DNA from: Salinibacterium sp.
GTDB lineage: Bacteria; Actinomycetota; Actinomycetes; Actinomycetales; Microbacteriaceae
DNA: 5,462 bases
Assembly (NCBI GenBank): GCA_004297555.1
Contig: SCSV01000374.1
Location: forward strand, 1-5,462
Direction: 5' to 3'
The position numbers and the translations under genes were made by a program. The notes under the pieces are model-generated. The model worked only from the letters and a program-made list of their open reading frames with translations. It ran no database searches and was not told where the DNA came from. Positions 1-5,462 of the stretch are shown one piece after another. The first letter of the stretch is position 1, and the number at the start of each line of letters is the position of its first letter.

Positions 1-1186
1 TGCCGGCCTCGTGCCGCTCGGCAAGACCAACATGGATGAGTTCGCCATGGGCTCCTCGACCGAGCACTCTGCCTACGGCCCGACCCGAAACCCCTGGGAC
101 TTCTCGCGGATTCCGGGTGGCTCCGGCGGAGGCTCGGCCGCCGCGGTCAGTGCTTTCGAGGCACCGTTCGCGCTGGGCTCCGACACGGGTGGTTCGATCC
201 GGCAGCCCGCTGCGGTCACCGGCTCGGTTGGTGTGAAGCCGACCTATGGCGGGGTGTCTCGCTACGGCGCGATCGCGCTGGCTTCCTCGCTCGACCAGGT
301 CGGGCCCTGTGCTCGCACCGTGCTCGACACGGCACTGCTGCACGATGTGATCGCCGGCCACGATCCGCGCGACTCCACCTCCCTCACGGACGCCTGGCCC
401 TCGTTCGCTGGCGCAGCGCGCGAGGGCGCTCGCGCCGAGAGCCTCAAAGGCCTGCGCGTCGGCGTCGTGAAGCAACTCGACAGCCCCGGCTTCCAACCCG
501 GCGTTTCCGAGCAATTCCACAAGGCGCTCGACCTGCTCACCGCGAACGGTGCCGAAATCGTGGAGGTGAGCGCCCCGCACTTCGAGTACGCGGTCGCGGC
601 CTACTACGTGATTCTGCCCGCCGAGGCATCCAGCAATCTTGCCAAGTTCGACTCGGTGCGCTTCGGGCTGCGCGTCAACCCACCCGCTGGCGGAACGGTC
701 GAGGATGTCATGTCAGCCACGCGCGAAATGGGCTTCGGTCCTGAGGTGAAGCGCCGCATCATCCTCGGCACGTATGCACTGTCGGCGGGTTACTACGACG
801 CCTACTACGGAAGCGCCCAGAAGGTGCGCACGCTCATCCAGCGCGACTTCTCGGCCGCCTTCGAGCAGGCTGATGTGCTCGTCTCACCAAGCGCTCCGAC
901 GACCGCGTTCCGTTTCGGCGAGAAGCTTGCCGACCCGCTCGCGATGTACCTCAACGACGTCACGACGATTCCGGCGAACCTCGCGGGCGTGCCGGGCATG
1001 AGCCTGCCAATCGGGCTCGCCGCCGAAGACGGTCTGCCGGTCGGGTTCCAAATCATGGCCCCAGCGCGACAGGATGCCCGTCTCTACACTCTCGGAGCAA
1101 CGCTCGAGCGACTGCTCGAGCAGCAGTGGGGGCACACCCTGTTGTCGCAAGCGCCCGAGCTGAGCGGTGTCGGGGGGAGCAAGTAA
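1..1186 (+). CDS. gatA: GatA, amidase subunit of Glu-tRNA(Gln)/Asp-tRNA(Asn) amidotransferase, 5' end missing
   Basis: GatA hydrolyses glutamine and passes ammonia to GatB, which amidates Glu-tRNA(Gln) or Asp-tRNA(Asn) in the cytoplasmic GatCAB complex. Reading from base 2, 394 residues are visible up to the TAA at 1184-1186. Family members have roughly 490-510 residues, so about 110 are missing upstream, including the catalytic Lys region. The GTG at 11 is an internal Val codon, not a start, because the frame is open to the window edge and begins inside the conserved LVPLGKTNMDEFAMG segment. The amidase signature is clear: GGSGGGSAAAV holds the expected cis-Ser (codon 122-124), and GSDTGGSIRQPAA holds the nucleophilic Ser (codon 194-196). 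The downstream segments KPTYGGVSRYG, SSLDQVGP and DVLVSPSAPTTAF are also typical. It runs straight into gatB, so the two are co-transcribed; gatC is expected upstream of the window. Confidence 0.97.
   Translation, partial: AGLVPLGKTNMDEFAMGSSTEHSAYGPTRNPWDFSRIPGGSGGGSAAAVSAFEAPFALGSDTGGSIRQPAAVTGSVGVKPTYGGVSRYGAIALASSLDQVGPCARTVLDTALLHDVIAGHDPRDSTSLTDAWPSFAGAAREGARAESLKGLRVGVVKQLDSPGFQPGVSEQFHKALDLLTANGAEIVEVSAPHFEYAVAAYYVILPAEASSNLAKFDSVRFGLRVNPPAGGTVEDVMSATREMGFGPEVKRRIILGTYALSAGYYDAYYGSAQKVRTLIQRDFSAAFEQADVLVSPSAPTTAFRFGEKLADPLAMYLNDVTTIPANLAGVPGMSLPIGLAAEDGLPVGFQIMAPARQDARLYTLGATLERLLEQQWGHTLLSQAPELSGVGGSK
1172..1179 (+). promoter_or_regulatory. Shine-Dalgarno site of gatB inside the gatA 3' end
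   Basis: The purine run GGGGGGAG ends 7 nt before the TTG at 1187 and matches the anti-Shine-Dalgarno core well. It supports the TTG, rather than the in-frame ATG at 1205, as the gatB start. It lies in the last codons of gatA, so ribosomes finishing gatA end on top of the gatB initiation region, which suggests coupled translation. Confidence 0.7.
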
Positions 1187-2731
1187 TTGGCCAAGCCAGA
1201 CCTCATGGACTTCGAGAAGGCCCTCGAACTGTTCGAGCCAGTGCTCGGCTTCGAGGTGCACGTCGAACTCAACACGCAGACGAAGATGTTCTCGGATGCC
1301 CCCAACCCGGCCGCGGCGGGCAACGTGCCGCACGCGCCGAACACGACGATCACCCCGGTGGACCTCGGTCTGCCGGGCAGCCTCCCGGTCGTCAACGAGA
1401 AGGCGATCCACTACAGCATCTCGCTCGGGCTGGCCCTTGGCTGCCAGATTGCGCCGTCCAGCCGTTTCGCGCGCAAGAACTACTTCTACCCGGACCTCGC
1501 GAAGAACTACCAGATCAGCCAGTATGACGAGCCGATCGCCTTCGACGGTGCTGTCGAGGTCGAGCTCGCGAGCGGCCGAACTGTGACTGTCGAGATCGAG
1601 CGGGCGCACATGGAGGAGGATGCCGGAAAGCTCACCCACATCGGTGGCGCGACCGGTCGCATCCAGGGTGCCGAGTATTCGCTCGTTGACTACAACCGCG
1701 CCGGGGTCCCCCTCGTCGAGGTCGTGACCAAGATCATCTTTGGTGCCGAGACGGATGCCCCGGAGCTCGCGAAAGCCTACGTCGCCGCCATTCGTGACAT
1801 CGTCGTCTCGCTCGGCATCTCGGAGGCGAAGATGGAGCGCGGCAACCTGCGCTGCGACGCGAACATCTCGCTGCGCTCGCGTGCCGAGGTGGCTGCCGCG
1901 CGTGCCTCCGGTCTGCCCGATCCGCTCGGCACGCGCACGGAGACGAAGAACGTGAACTCGCTGCGATCGGTCGAGCGAGCGATTCGCTACGAGATTCAGC
2001 GCCAGGCCGCGATTCTGGATGCCGGTGGTTCGATCATCCAGGAAACGCGCCACTGGCACGAGGACACTGGTCGCACATCCGCCGGCCGACCGAAGAGCGA
2101 CGCCGATGATTACCGCTACTTCCCGGAGCCCGACCTGCTGCCGGTCGAGCCCTCCACCGAGTTGATCGAATCGCTGCGTGCCGCGCTGCCGGAGGCGCCC
2201 GCGATCCGTCGCAAGCGCTTGAAGGAGGCCTGGGGTTTCGCCGACCTCGAGTTCCAGGACGTGCTGAACTCAGGTCTTCTCGCCGAGGTGGAGGAGACCG
2301 TGGCCGCCGGTGCCGCTCCTGCTCAAGCGCGCAAGTGGTGGACGGGTGAGATCGCCCGCCTCGCGAACGCCGCAAGTGTCGACGCCTCCTCGCTCGTCGC
2401 CCCCGCCGATGTCGCCGCTCTCGTCGCGTTGATCGAAGACGGCACGCTCACGGACCGTCTCGCTCGCCAGGTGCTCGAAGGAGTCATTGCCGGCGAGGGT
2501 TCCCCCGCCGTCGTGGTGGAGCGGCGTGGGCTGAAAGTGGTGTCGGACGACACCGCGCTCATCGCCGCGATCGACAATGCTCTGGCCGCGCAACCTGACG
2601 TCCTGGAGAAGATCCGCGACGGCAAGGTGCAGGCCGCCGGCGCGGTGATCGGTGCCGTGATGAAGGCCATGGCTGGTCAGGCGGATGCGGCGCGCGTGCG
2701 CGAACTAGTGCTGGAACGCGCCAAGCGGTAA
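1187..2731 (+). CDS. gatB: GatB, tRNA-binding kinase/transamidase subunit of GatCAB
   Basis: GatB phosphorylates the misacylated Glu or Asp on tRNA and amidates it with ammonia from GatA. The 514 residues are slightly longer than many bacterial GatB proteins. Family segments appear in order: EPVLGFEVHVELNT (about 17-30), LGLPGSLPVVN (60-70), RKNYFYPDLAKNYQISQYD (96-114), HMEEDAGK (141-148), SLVDYNRAGVPLVEVVTK (165-182), ERGNLRCDANISLR (217-230), TETKNVNSLRSVERAI (251-266) and DADDYRYFPEPDLLPVEPS (305-323). The last ~150 residues form the helical YqeY-like tail, with GKVQAAGAVIGAVMKAMAGQAD near 479-500. HVEL and HMEED carry His/Glu residues expected for metal binding. The TTG start directly follows the gatA TAA with no spacer, has a strong ribosome site, and gives the N-terminus MAKPDLMDF, as in actinobacterial relatives. 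The ATG at 1205 is the alternative. KIIFG near 182-186 departs from the common KPI version. Confidence 0.98.
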   Translation: MAKPDLMDFEKALELFEPVLGFEVHVELNTQTKMFSDAPNPAAAGNVPHAPNTTITPVDLGLPGSLPVVNEKAIHYSISLGLALGCQIAPSSRFARKNYFYPDLAKNYQISQYDEPIAFDGAVEVELASGRTVTVEIERAHMEEDAGKLTHIGGATGRIQGAEYSLVDYNRAGVPLVEVVTKIIFGAETDAPELAKAYVAAIRDIVVSLGISEAKMERGNLRCDANISLRSRAEVAAARASGLPDPLGTRTETKNVNSLRSVERAIRYEIQRQAAILDAGGSIIQETRHWHEDTGRTSAGRPKSDADDYRYFPEPDLLPVEPSTELIESLRAALPEAPAIRRKRLKEAWGFADLEFQDVLNSGLLAEVEETVAAGAAPAQARKWWTGEIARLANAASVDASSLVAPADVAALVALIEDGTLTDRLARQVLEGVIAGEGSPAVVVERRGLKVVSDDTALIAAIDNALAAQPDVLEKIRDGKVQAAGAVIGAVMKAMAGQADAARVRELVLERAKR

Positions 2732-2745
2732 GTCCTTGGTCGTTC
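2714..2745. terminator. Candidate hairpin at the convergent gatB / glycosyltransferase junction
   Basis: GAACG (2714-2718) can pair with CGTTC (2741-2745), and CCAAG (2721-2725) with CTTGG (2735-2739). A G-T pair (2720/2740) and one bulged C (2719) lie between them, and the loop is 9 nt. That gives about 11 pairs, with the gatB stop codon in the loop and the glycosyltransferase stop just outside. It is the only structure I see in or next to the 16-nt gap between the two convergent genes. No T-run follows on either strand, so it is not a classic intrinsic terminator. It could be a weak bidirectional one, or chance. Confidence 0.3.
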
Positions 2746-2747
2746 GG

Positions 2748-3674
2748 CTAGTGCGGCAGCCGCAGGCGGATGGCGCGCAGAGCCCGCGTATAGCGCCACG
2801 ACTTCGAGCGGTACACCCGTTCCAGCTCCGCGTTCAATTCCATGATGCGCGCCGGTTCTTGAGCAAGCTTGGCGTCGAGCTCGAGGATCAGCACGCGGTC
2901 CTTCTCCATTCGGCCCCAAGTATCCCGCACCACCAGTTCGTCGATCGTCTCCTGCCCTCCGGGTGAGGCGACGACCGCGGCCCAGCGCTCGATTTCGGCG
3001 CGCCGCTGCTCGGCAGTCCAGGTGTTGCGCTCGTCGGTGGTGAGCGGAAACTGCAGCGCGGTCATCCGTTTCGATGTCGCGCCCGAGAACGCCGGATGCC
3101 GCATCATCTTGCGCCACTGGTAATGGTCGGGCCACTGCCCCGCCGGTGTCGGGCTCCATGGATCCGCGACCTGGTTGTAGAAGAGTCTCGAGTGCGCCGT
3201 GCCGGTCAGGCTCACCGAGTTGTATCGGATGTCGTCTCGCAGGTGCTGCGCGATGGACGCGGGTTGGGCGAGGTCGGTGGGGTAGTGCTCGACGGTGCCG
3301 TCCGGGGTGATGTACCCGTTGAGGCTCTGCACGAAGTTGTGGCTCTCGAGCAGTTCGAGGAGGTCGGCGACGTGCTCAGGAAGAAGGAGGTCGTCGTCGC
3401 ACAGGTAGAAGATCGCATCGCTTTGGGCGGCCAGGATCGCTTCGTGGCGGTAGATCTCGCCACGATCCGACCCCATCGGCCGGTCGAGGAAGCTCACTCG
3501 CGTGTCGGCGTGCACCAGGTCGAGGGCTGCCGCTCGCAGGGACTCGGTGGCACCGATGCCGATGATGATCACTTCGAGATCGGAAACCGTCTGATTCAGC
3601 ACGCTTGCCACGGCGAGGCGGAGCGTCTCGGGCCGATCGTGGGTCGGAATCAGAACCGACGCCTGCACGGTCAT
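2748..3674 (-). CDS. Glycosyltransferase family 2 with C-terminal coiled tail, probably surface polysaccharide assembly
   Basis: This 308-residue cytoplasmic or membrane-peripheral GT-A-fold enzyme probably transfers a sugar from a nucleotide donor onto a glycan or lipid carrier. The N-terminus ASVLIPTHDRPETL (5-18), followed by SVLNQTVSDLEVIIIG, is the classic GT2 nucleotide-binding start. The metal-binding DxD motif is YLCDDDLLLPEHV (90-102, D93-D95). The middle has WPDHYQWRKMM (181-191), as in related GT2 proteins. Residues ~245-290 look helical or coiled, followed by SKSWRYTRALR (290-300), like the SxSWRxTxPLR motif found at the ends of some polysaccharide glycosyltransferases. I see no transmembrane segment. 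Where GT2 enzymes usually have VDDGST, this protein has IGIGAT (about 38-43), so the acidic pair that contacts the nucleotide base is absent. The ATG overlaps the upstream cupin stop as ATGA. It is last in the operon; the TAG stop at 2748-2750 converges on gatB. Donor and acceptor cannot be told from sequence. Confidence 0.87.
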   Translation of the reverse strand: MTVQASVLIPTHDRPETLRLAVASVLNQTVSDLEVIIIGIGATESLRAAALDLVHADTRVSFLDRPMGSDRGEIYRHEAILAAQSDAIFYLCDDDLLLPEHVADLLELLESHNFVQSLNGYITPDGTVEHYPTDLAQPASIAQHLRDDIRYNSVSLTGTAHSRLFYNQVADPWSPTPAGQWPDHYQWRKMMRHPAFSGATSKRMTALQFPLTTDERNTWTAEQRRAEIERWAAVVASPGGQETIDELVVRDTWGRMEKDRVLILELDAKLAQEPARIMELNAELERVYRSKSWRYTRALRAIRLRLPH

Positions 3675-4036
3675 CGCTTCGCCCGCTCGACACTGTAGGG
3701 AGCCTCAGCCAGGACGAGTATCGACGCATGCTCGTCGGGCAGATCGTAGGCGAGGAAACAACCAGGTCGCAGGAACACGGCGTCACCGCCCCGCTTGAGC
3801 ACCACCGTCTCATCGATGGTGTGCTCATTCGGGCCGAGTCGAATCGTGACGGCGCCGCTCTGCAGCACGATGAGTTCGTTGCAGTCAACCGCGTGCTCGC
3901 CCCGGGTGGCGCCCCCGACCGGCCCGCTGACCGTGAACACTCTCTGCACCTGAAACGGGATCTCTGCCAGCTCGGCCGCGATCAAGGTACCTCGCTCGTC
4001 CGTGAAAGCGGGCAAATACATCCGTTCAGCCAACAT
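3671..4036 (-). CDS. Cupin of the FdtA/QdtA/WxcM sugar 3,4-ketoisomerase family, active-site residues altered
   Basis: This 121-residue single-domain cupin is of the type that converts dTDP-4-keto-6-deoxyglucose to a 3-keto sugar before 3-amination. Family segments are visible: FTDERGTLIAAE (11-22), IPFQVQRVF (26-34), TRGEHAVDCNELIVLQSGAV (44-63), VFLRPGCF (87-94) and ASILVLAEAPY (104-114). The signature expected in characterised members is RGxHAH; here R45, G46, H48 and A49 are present but the second His is V50. The preceding RV(Y/F)Y segment reads RVFTV, so the usual Tyr is also lost. Members of the family are around 130-140 residues, so this one ends slightly early. The ATG at 4036 overlaps the aminotransferase end by 11 nt; the ATG at 4021 (Met6) would leave a 4-nt gap, and neither has a strong ribosome site. 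The TGA overlaps the next ATG. Family membership is well supported; isomerase activity is doubtful. Confidence 0.8.
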   Translation of the reverse strand: MLAERMYLPAFTDERGTLIAAELAEIPFQVQRVFTVSGPVGGATRGEHAVDCNELIVLQSGAVTIRLGPNEHTIDETVVLKRGGDAVFLRPGCFLAYDLPDEHASILVLAEAPYSVERAKR

Positions 4037-5159
4037 CGCGGGCCCAGCGTAGAAGGCTGTCGGTCACTCGGTCAACTTCGTCTGCCGTCATTTCGGGAAA
4101 GCACGGCACGGTCAGAATCTGGTCGCGTGCCCGGGAGGCATTGGGTGTTGCGACAGCAGTCAGCCCCAGGCCCGGCATTTCCTGAAGCAAGTGCGGATAG
4201 TGGATGTCCGTGTCGATTCCGTCGCTCGCGAGGTGCGCCGCAAGTTCATCACGATGCTGCGTGACGACGACGGCATGGTGCGCGACGGTCGTCTCAGGAT
4301 CGCCATGGATCCGCGCCGCGGACCCGGCCAGCGCCGCTCGGTACTGCGCCGAAATGGCGCGCCTGCGCTCGTTTCGACCATCGAGGAAAGCGAGTCGTGC
4401 GCTCAGTATTGCGGCATGAAGGGGGTCGATTCGCGAATTGCGTCCGCCCGGAATATCCACGCTGAAGCGTTCGCGCCAGCCGTATTGCCGAAGTGCTCGC
4501 GCGAGTTCAGCATGCAGCGGGTCGGCGAATAACACTGCGCCAGCATCGCCGACGGTGCCAAGGTTCTTCGTGGGATAAAAACTGAACGTCGCGGCATCAC
4601 CTCGCAAGCCGACATGGCGGCCGTCGTGGCGTGCTCCATGCGCCTGAGCGCAATCCTCGATGAGGCGCAGGTTTCGCTGCTGTCGCCAGGCATCCAGTTC
4701 GGCGACATCCGTGGCCTCCCCGTGCAGATGGGTAACGACTAGAGCGGAAACGCCTTCGCGCCAAGCAGCCTGCGCGGTTGCGGCAGCGGGAGCGAAGGTG
4801 GATTCGGCGATGTCCATGACGACGGGTTCAAGATCGGCCAGGCGCGCTGCGGTCGCCGCGTATCCGCCCTCGTTCGCGGCGATGAGCACGCCGGATCCAG
4901 CAGGCAGACCGAGAGCGGTGAAAGCAACGACAAGGGCATCGGTGCCGTTGCCGACGCCGACGACTTCACCCGCGGGCCCGACGGATGTGGCGGAATCGGG
5001 AGTGCTGCCCAGGTACTGGGCAAACTCCTCTTCGAATCGCACTACTTCGGCACCTAGAATCCACGGCCCGTTCTCAAGCACTCGAGCGATCGCGGTATCG
5101 ATTGCCTCCCGTTCGCTTGCACCAAGTCGGCCAGGAGCGGCAAGGGGAACCCGCGTCAC
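4026..5159 (-). CDS. DegT/DnrJ/EryC1/StrS-family PLP aminotransferase, probably nucleotide-sugar 3-aminotransferase (FdtB/QdtB-like)
   Basis: This cytoplasmic, fold-type I PLP enzyme of 377 residues, the normal length for the family, probably aminates a keto-sugar nucleotide with glutamate or glutamine as donor. Family features run in order: RVLENGPWILGAEVVRFEEE (26-45), GVGNGTDAL (68-76), the PLP-ring Asp in IEDCAQAHGA (D169), and the Schiff-base Lys in FSFYPTKNLGTVGDAGAV (K198). GGRNSRIDPLHAAILSARL (238-256) and DIHYPHLLQ (318-326) follow. FYPTKNLG resembles the FdtB/QdtB branch. About 12 extra residues (TPDSATSVGPAG, 53-64) sit between YLG and the VVGVGNGTDAL strand. The start is GTG at 5159, whose bases overlap the stop of the upstream beta-keto acid cleavage gene as GTGA; no good ribosome site precedes it, which fits coupled reinitiation. 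The following cupin gene overlaps its end by 11 nt. A sugar substrate is inferred from the neighbours; other DegT enzymes act on non-sugar ketones. Confidence 0.9.
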   Translation of the reverse strand: MTRVPLAAPGRLGASEREAIDTAIARVLENGPWILGAEVVRFEEEFAQYLGSTPDSATSVGPAGEVVGVGNGTDALVVAFTALGLPAGSGVLIAANEGGYAATAARLADLEPVVMDIAESTFAPAAATAQAAWREGVSALVVTHLHGEATDVAELDAWRQQRNLRLIEDCAQAHGARHDGRHVGLRGDAATFSFYPTKNLGTVGDAGAVLFADPLHAELARALRQYGWRERFSVDIPGGRNSRIDPLHAAILSARLAFLDGRNERRRAISAQYRAALAGSAARIHGDPETTVAHHAVVVTQHRDELAAHLASDGIDTDIHYPHLLQEMPGLGLTAVATPNASRARDQILTVPCFPEMTADEVDRVTDSLLRWARDVG

Positions 5160-5462
5160 GCGCGACCCAATACGGTCGTGCGATATTCGGCCGGCGTCAT
5201 CGCGCGCCGCTCGGAGAGATCGAGCATCCGGTGCACTCGCTCCACGAGGCTCGAGTTGCTCGCGAGGGTCATGCGCGCGCGATCCAGGTAAATGCCGTCT
5301 TCGAGACCGACGCGAACTCCGCCGCCGGACGCGATCGCGAGCTGTTGGGCGGTGGATTGATAGTCCCCGATCCCCGCGCCCGACCAGGTGATCTCTTCGG
5401 ATACCCGGTCAATGGCGAGTCCGAATTCAGCGGGCGTTGGCTGGAGTCCGGCAATGTTGCCG
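5156..5462 (-). CDS. Beta-keto acid cleavage enzyme (BKACE/DUF849, Kce-like), C-terminal third only
   Basis: The minus-strand frame is open from the window edge to the TGA at 5158-5156 and encodes 101 residues; about two thirds of a ~280-300-residue protein lies beyond the right edge. The piece reads WSGAGIGDYQ, then GGGVRVGLEDGIYLDRAR, LASNSSLVERVHRML, and ends SERRAMTPAEYRTTVLG. This is the usual BKACE ending: (G)VRVGLEDN(x)YL, N(x)xLVERVxR, and a TPAExRxxLG-like tail. In the Kce enzyme, the RVGxED block supplies a zinc-ligand Glu and neighbouring Arg and Asp active-site residues; all three are kept here. Family members condense a beta-keto acid with acetyl-CoA and split it into acetoacetate and a new acyl-CoA. 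Known members act in 3-keto-5-aminohexanoate (lysine) or dehydrocarnitine breakdown. GGG replaces the common GGH, and DG the common DN, so substrate range is uncertain. Its stop overlaps the aminotransferase GTG start (GTGA). Confidence 0.82.
   Translation of the reverse strand, partial: GNIAGLQPTPAEFGLAIDRVSEEITWSGAGIGDYQSTAQQLAIASGGGVRVGLEDGIYLDRARMTLASNSSLVERVHRMLDLSERRAMTPAEYRTTVLGRA

Noticed and set aside
11..13. GTG as the gatA start
   Set aside because: The frame is open upstream and the GTG lies within the conserved LVPLGKTNMDEF segment, so it is an internal Val codon.
884..2059. Long minus-strand open frame (391 codons) opposite gatA and gatB
   Set aside because: It spans the junction of two well-conserved plus-strand genes. 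Its protein is Arg/Asp/Val-rich with no recognisable motif, as expected for an antisense shadow in high-GC DNA.
2752..2764. Perfect inverted repeat TGCGGC-A-GCCGCA as a terminator
   Set aside because: The stem is only about 5 pairs with a 3-nt loop, lies inside the glycosyltransferase coding end and has no T-run.
3096..3698. Plus-strand open frame of 200 codons opposite the glycosyltransferase
   Set aside because: It is antisense to a clear GT2 gene, low in complexity and without family features or a supported ribosome site.
3605..4264. Plus-strand frame of 219 codons opposite the cupin
   Set aside because: No family motifs; it covers three overlapping minus-strand gene ends and is explained by codon bias.
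4660..5391. Plus-strand open frame of 243 codons opposite the aminotransferase and BKACE genes
   Set aside because: The Arg/Ser/Ala-rich product is a typical shadow; the minus strand carries the conserved PLP and BKACE motifs.
5269..5454. Minus-strand 61-codon frame at the right end
   Set aside because: It is in a different frame from the BKACE piece, which reads through the whole stretch with conserved residues.
1..5462. CRISPR array, tRNA, insertion sequence, toxin-antitoxin or phage defence genes
   Set aside because: I found no regularly spaced repeats, tRNA-like folds, transposase motifs or unassigned gene space; all of the window apart from 16 bases is coding.

Overview
The window looks like a high-GC actinobacterial chromosome, most likely Microbacteriaceae. 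The reasons are strong G/C third-position bias, TTG and GTG starts, actinobacterial-type GatA and GatB sequences, and frequent GGATGC hexamers. The family placement is my inference. No tRNA, rRNA, CRISPR array, insertion sequence or phage gene is visible. Every stretch longer than 16 bases belongs to a gene.

Left half, plus strand (1-2731): the 3' part of gatA followed directly by complete gatB. These are housekeeping subunits of the tRNA-dependent amidotransferase GatCAB, which makes Gln-tRNA(Gln) and/or Asn-tRNA(Asn) from misacylated Glu-tRNA or Asp-tRNA. gatB starts at a TTG abutting the gatA stop, with a strong Shine-Dalgarno inside the gatA 3' end.

Right half, minus strand (5462 down to 2748): four tightly overlapping genes that read as one operon converging on gatAB. 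In transcription order they are: (1) the 3' third of a beta-keto acid cleavage enzyme (BKACE/DUF849, Kce-like), cut by the window edge; (2) a DegT/DnrJ/EryC1/StrS-type PLP aminotransferase resembling nucleotide-sugar 3-aminotransferases of the FdtB/QdtB type; (3) a small cupin of the FdtA/QdtA/WxcM sugar 3,4-ketoisomerase family; (4) a family 2 glycosyltransferase with a C-terminal coiled tail. Overlaps are 4 nt (GTGA), 11 nt and 4 nt (ATGA), which implies translational coupling. The convergent gap to gatB is 16 nt and can be covered by a small hairpin.

Genes 2-4 suggest synthesis and transfer of an unusual amino-deoxysugar for a cell-surface glycan. Two things are odd. A CoA-dependent beta-keto acid cleavage enzyme is coupled to a sugar aminotransferase. 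The cupin also appears to have lost the second His of the RGxHAH signature (it reads RGEHAV) and the aromatic pair before it, so it may not be an ordinary 3,4-ketoisomerase. If the operon is a unit, it may make an amino sugar, or an amino compound, decorated from a CoA pathway. That is a hypothesis from context only.
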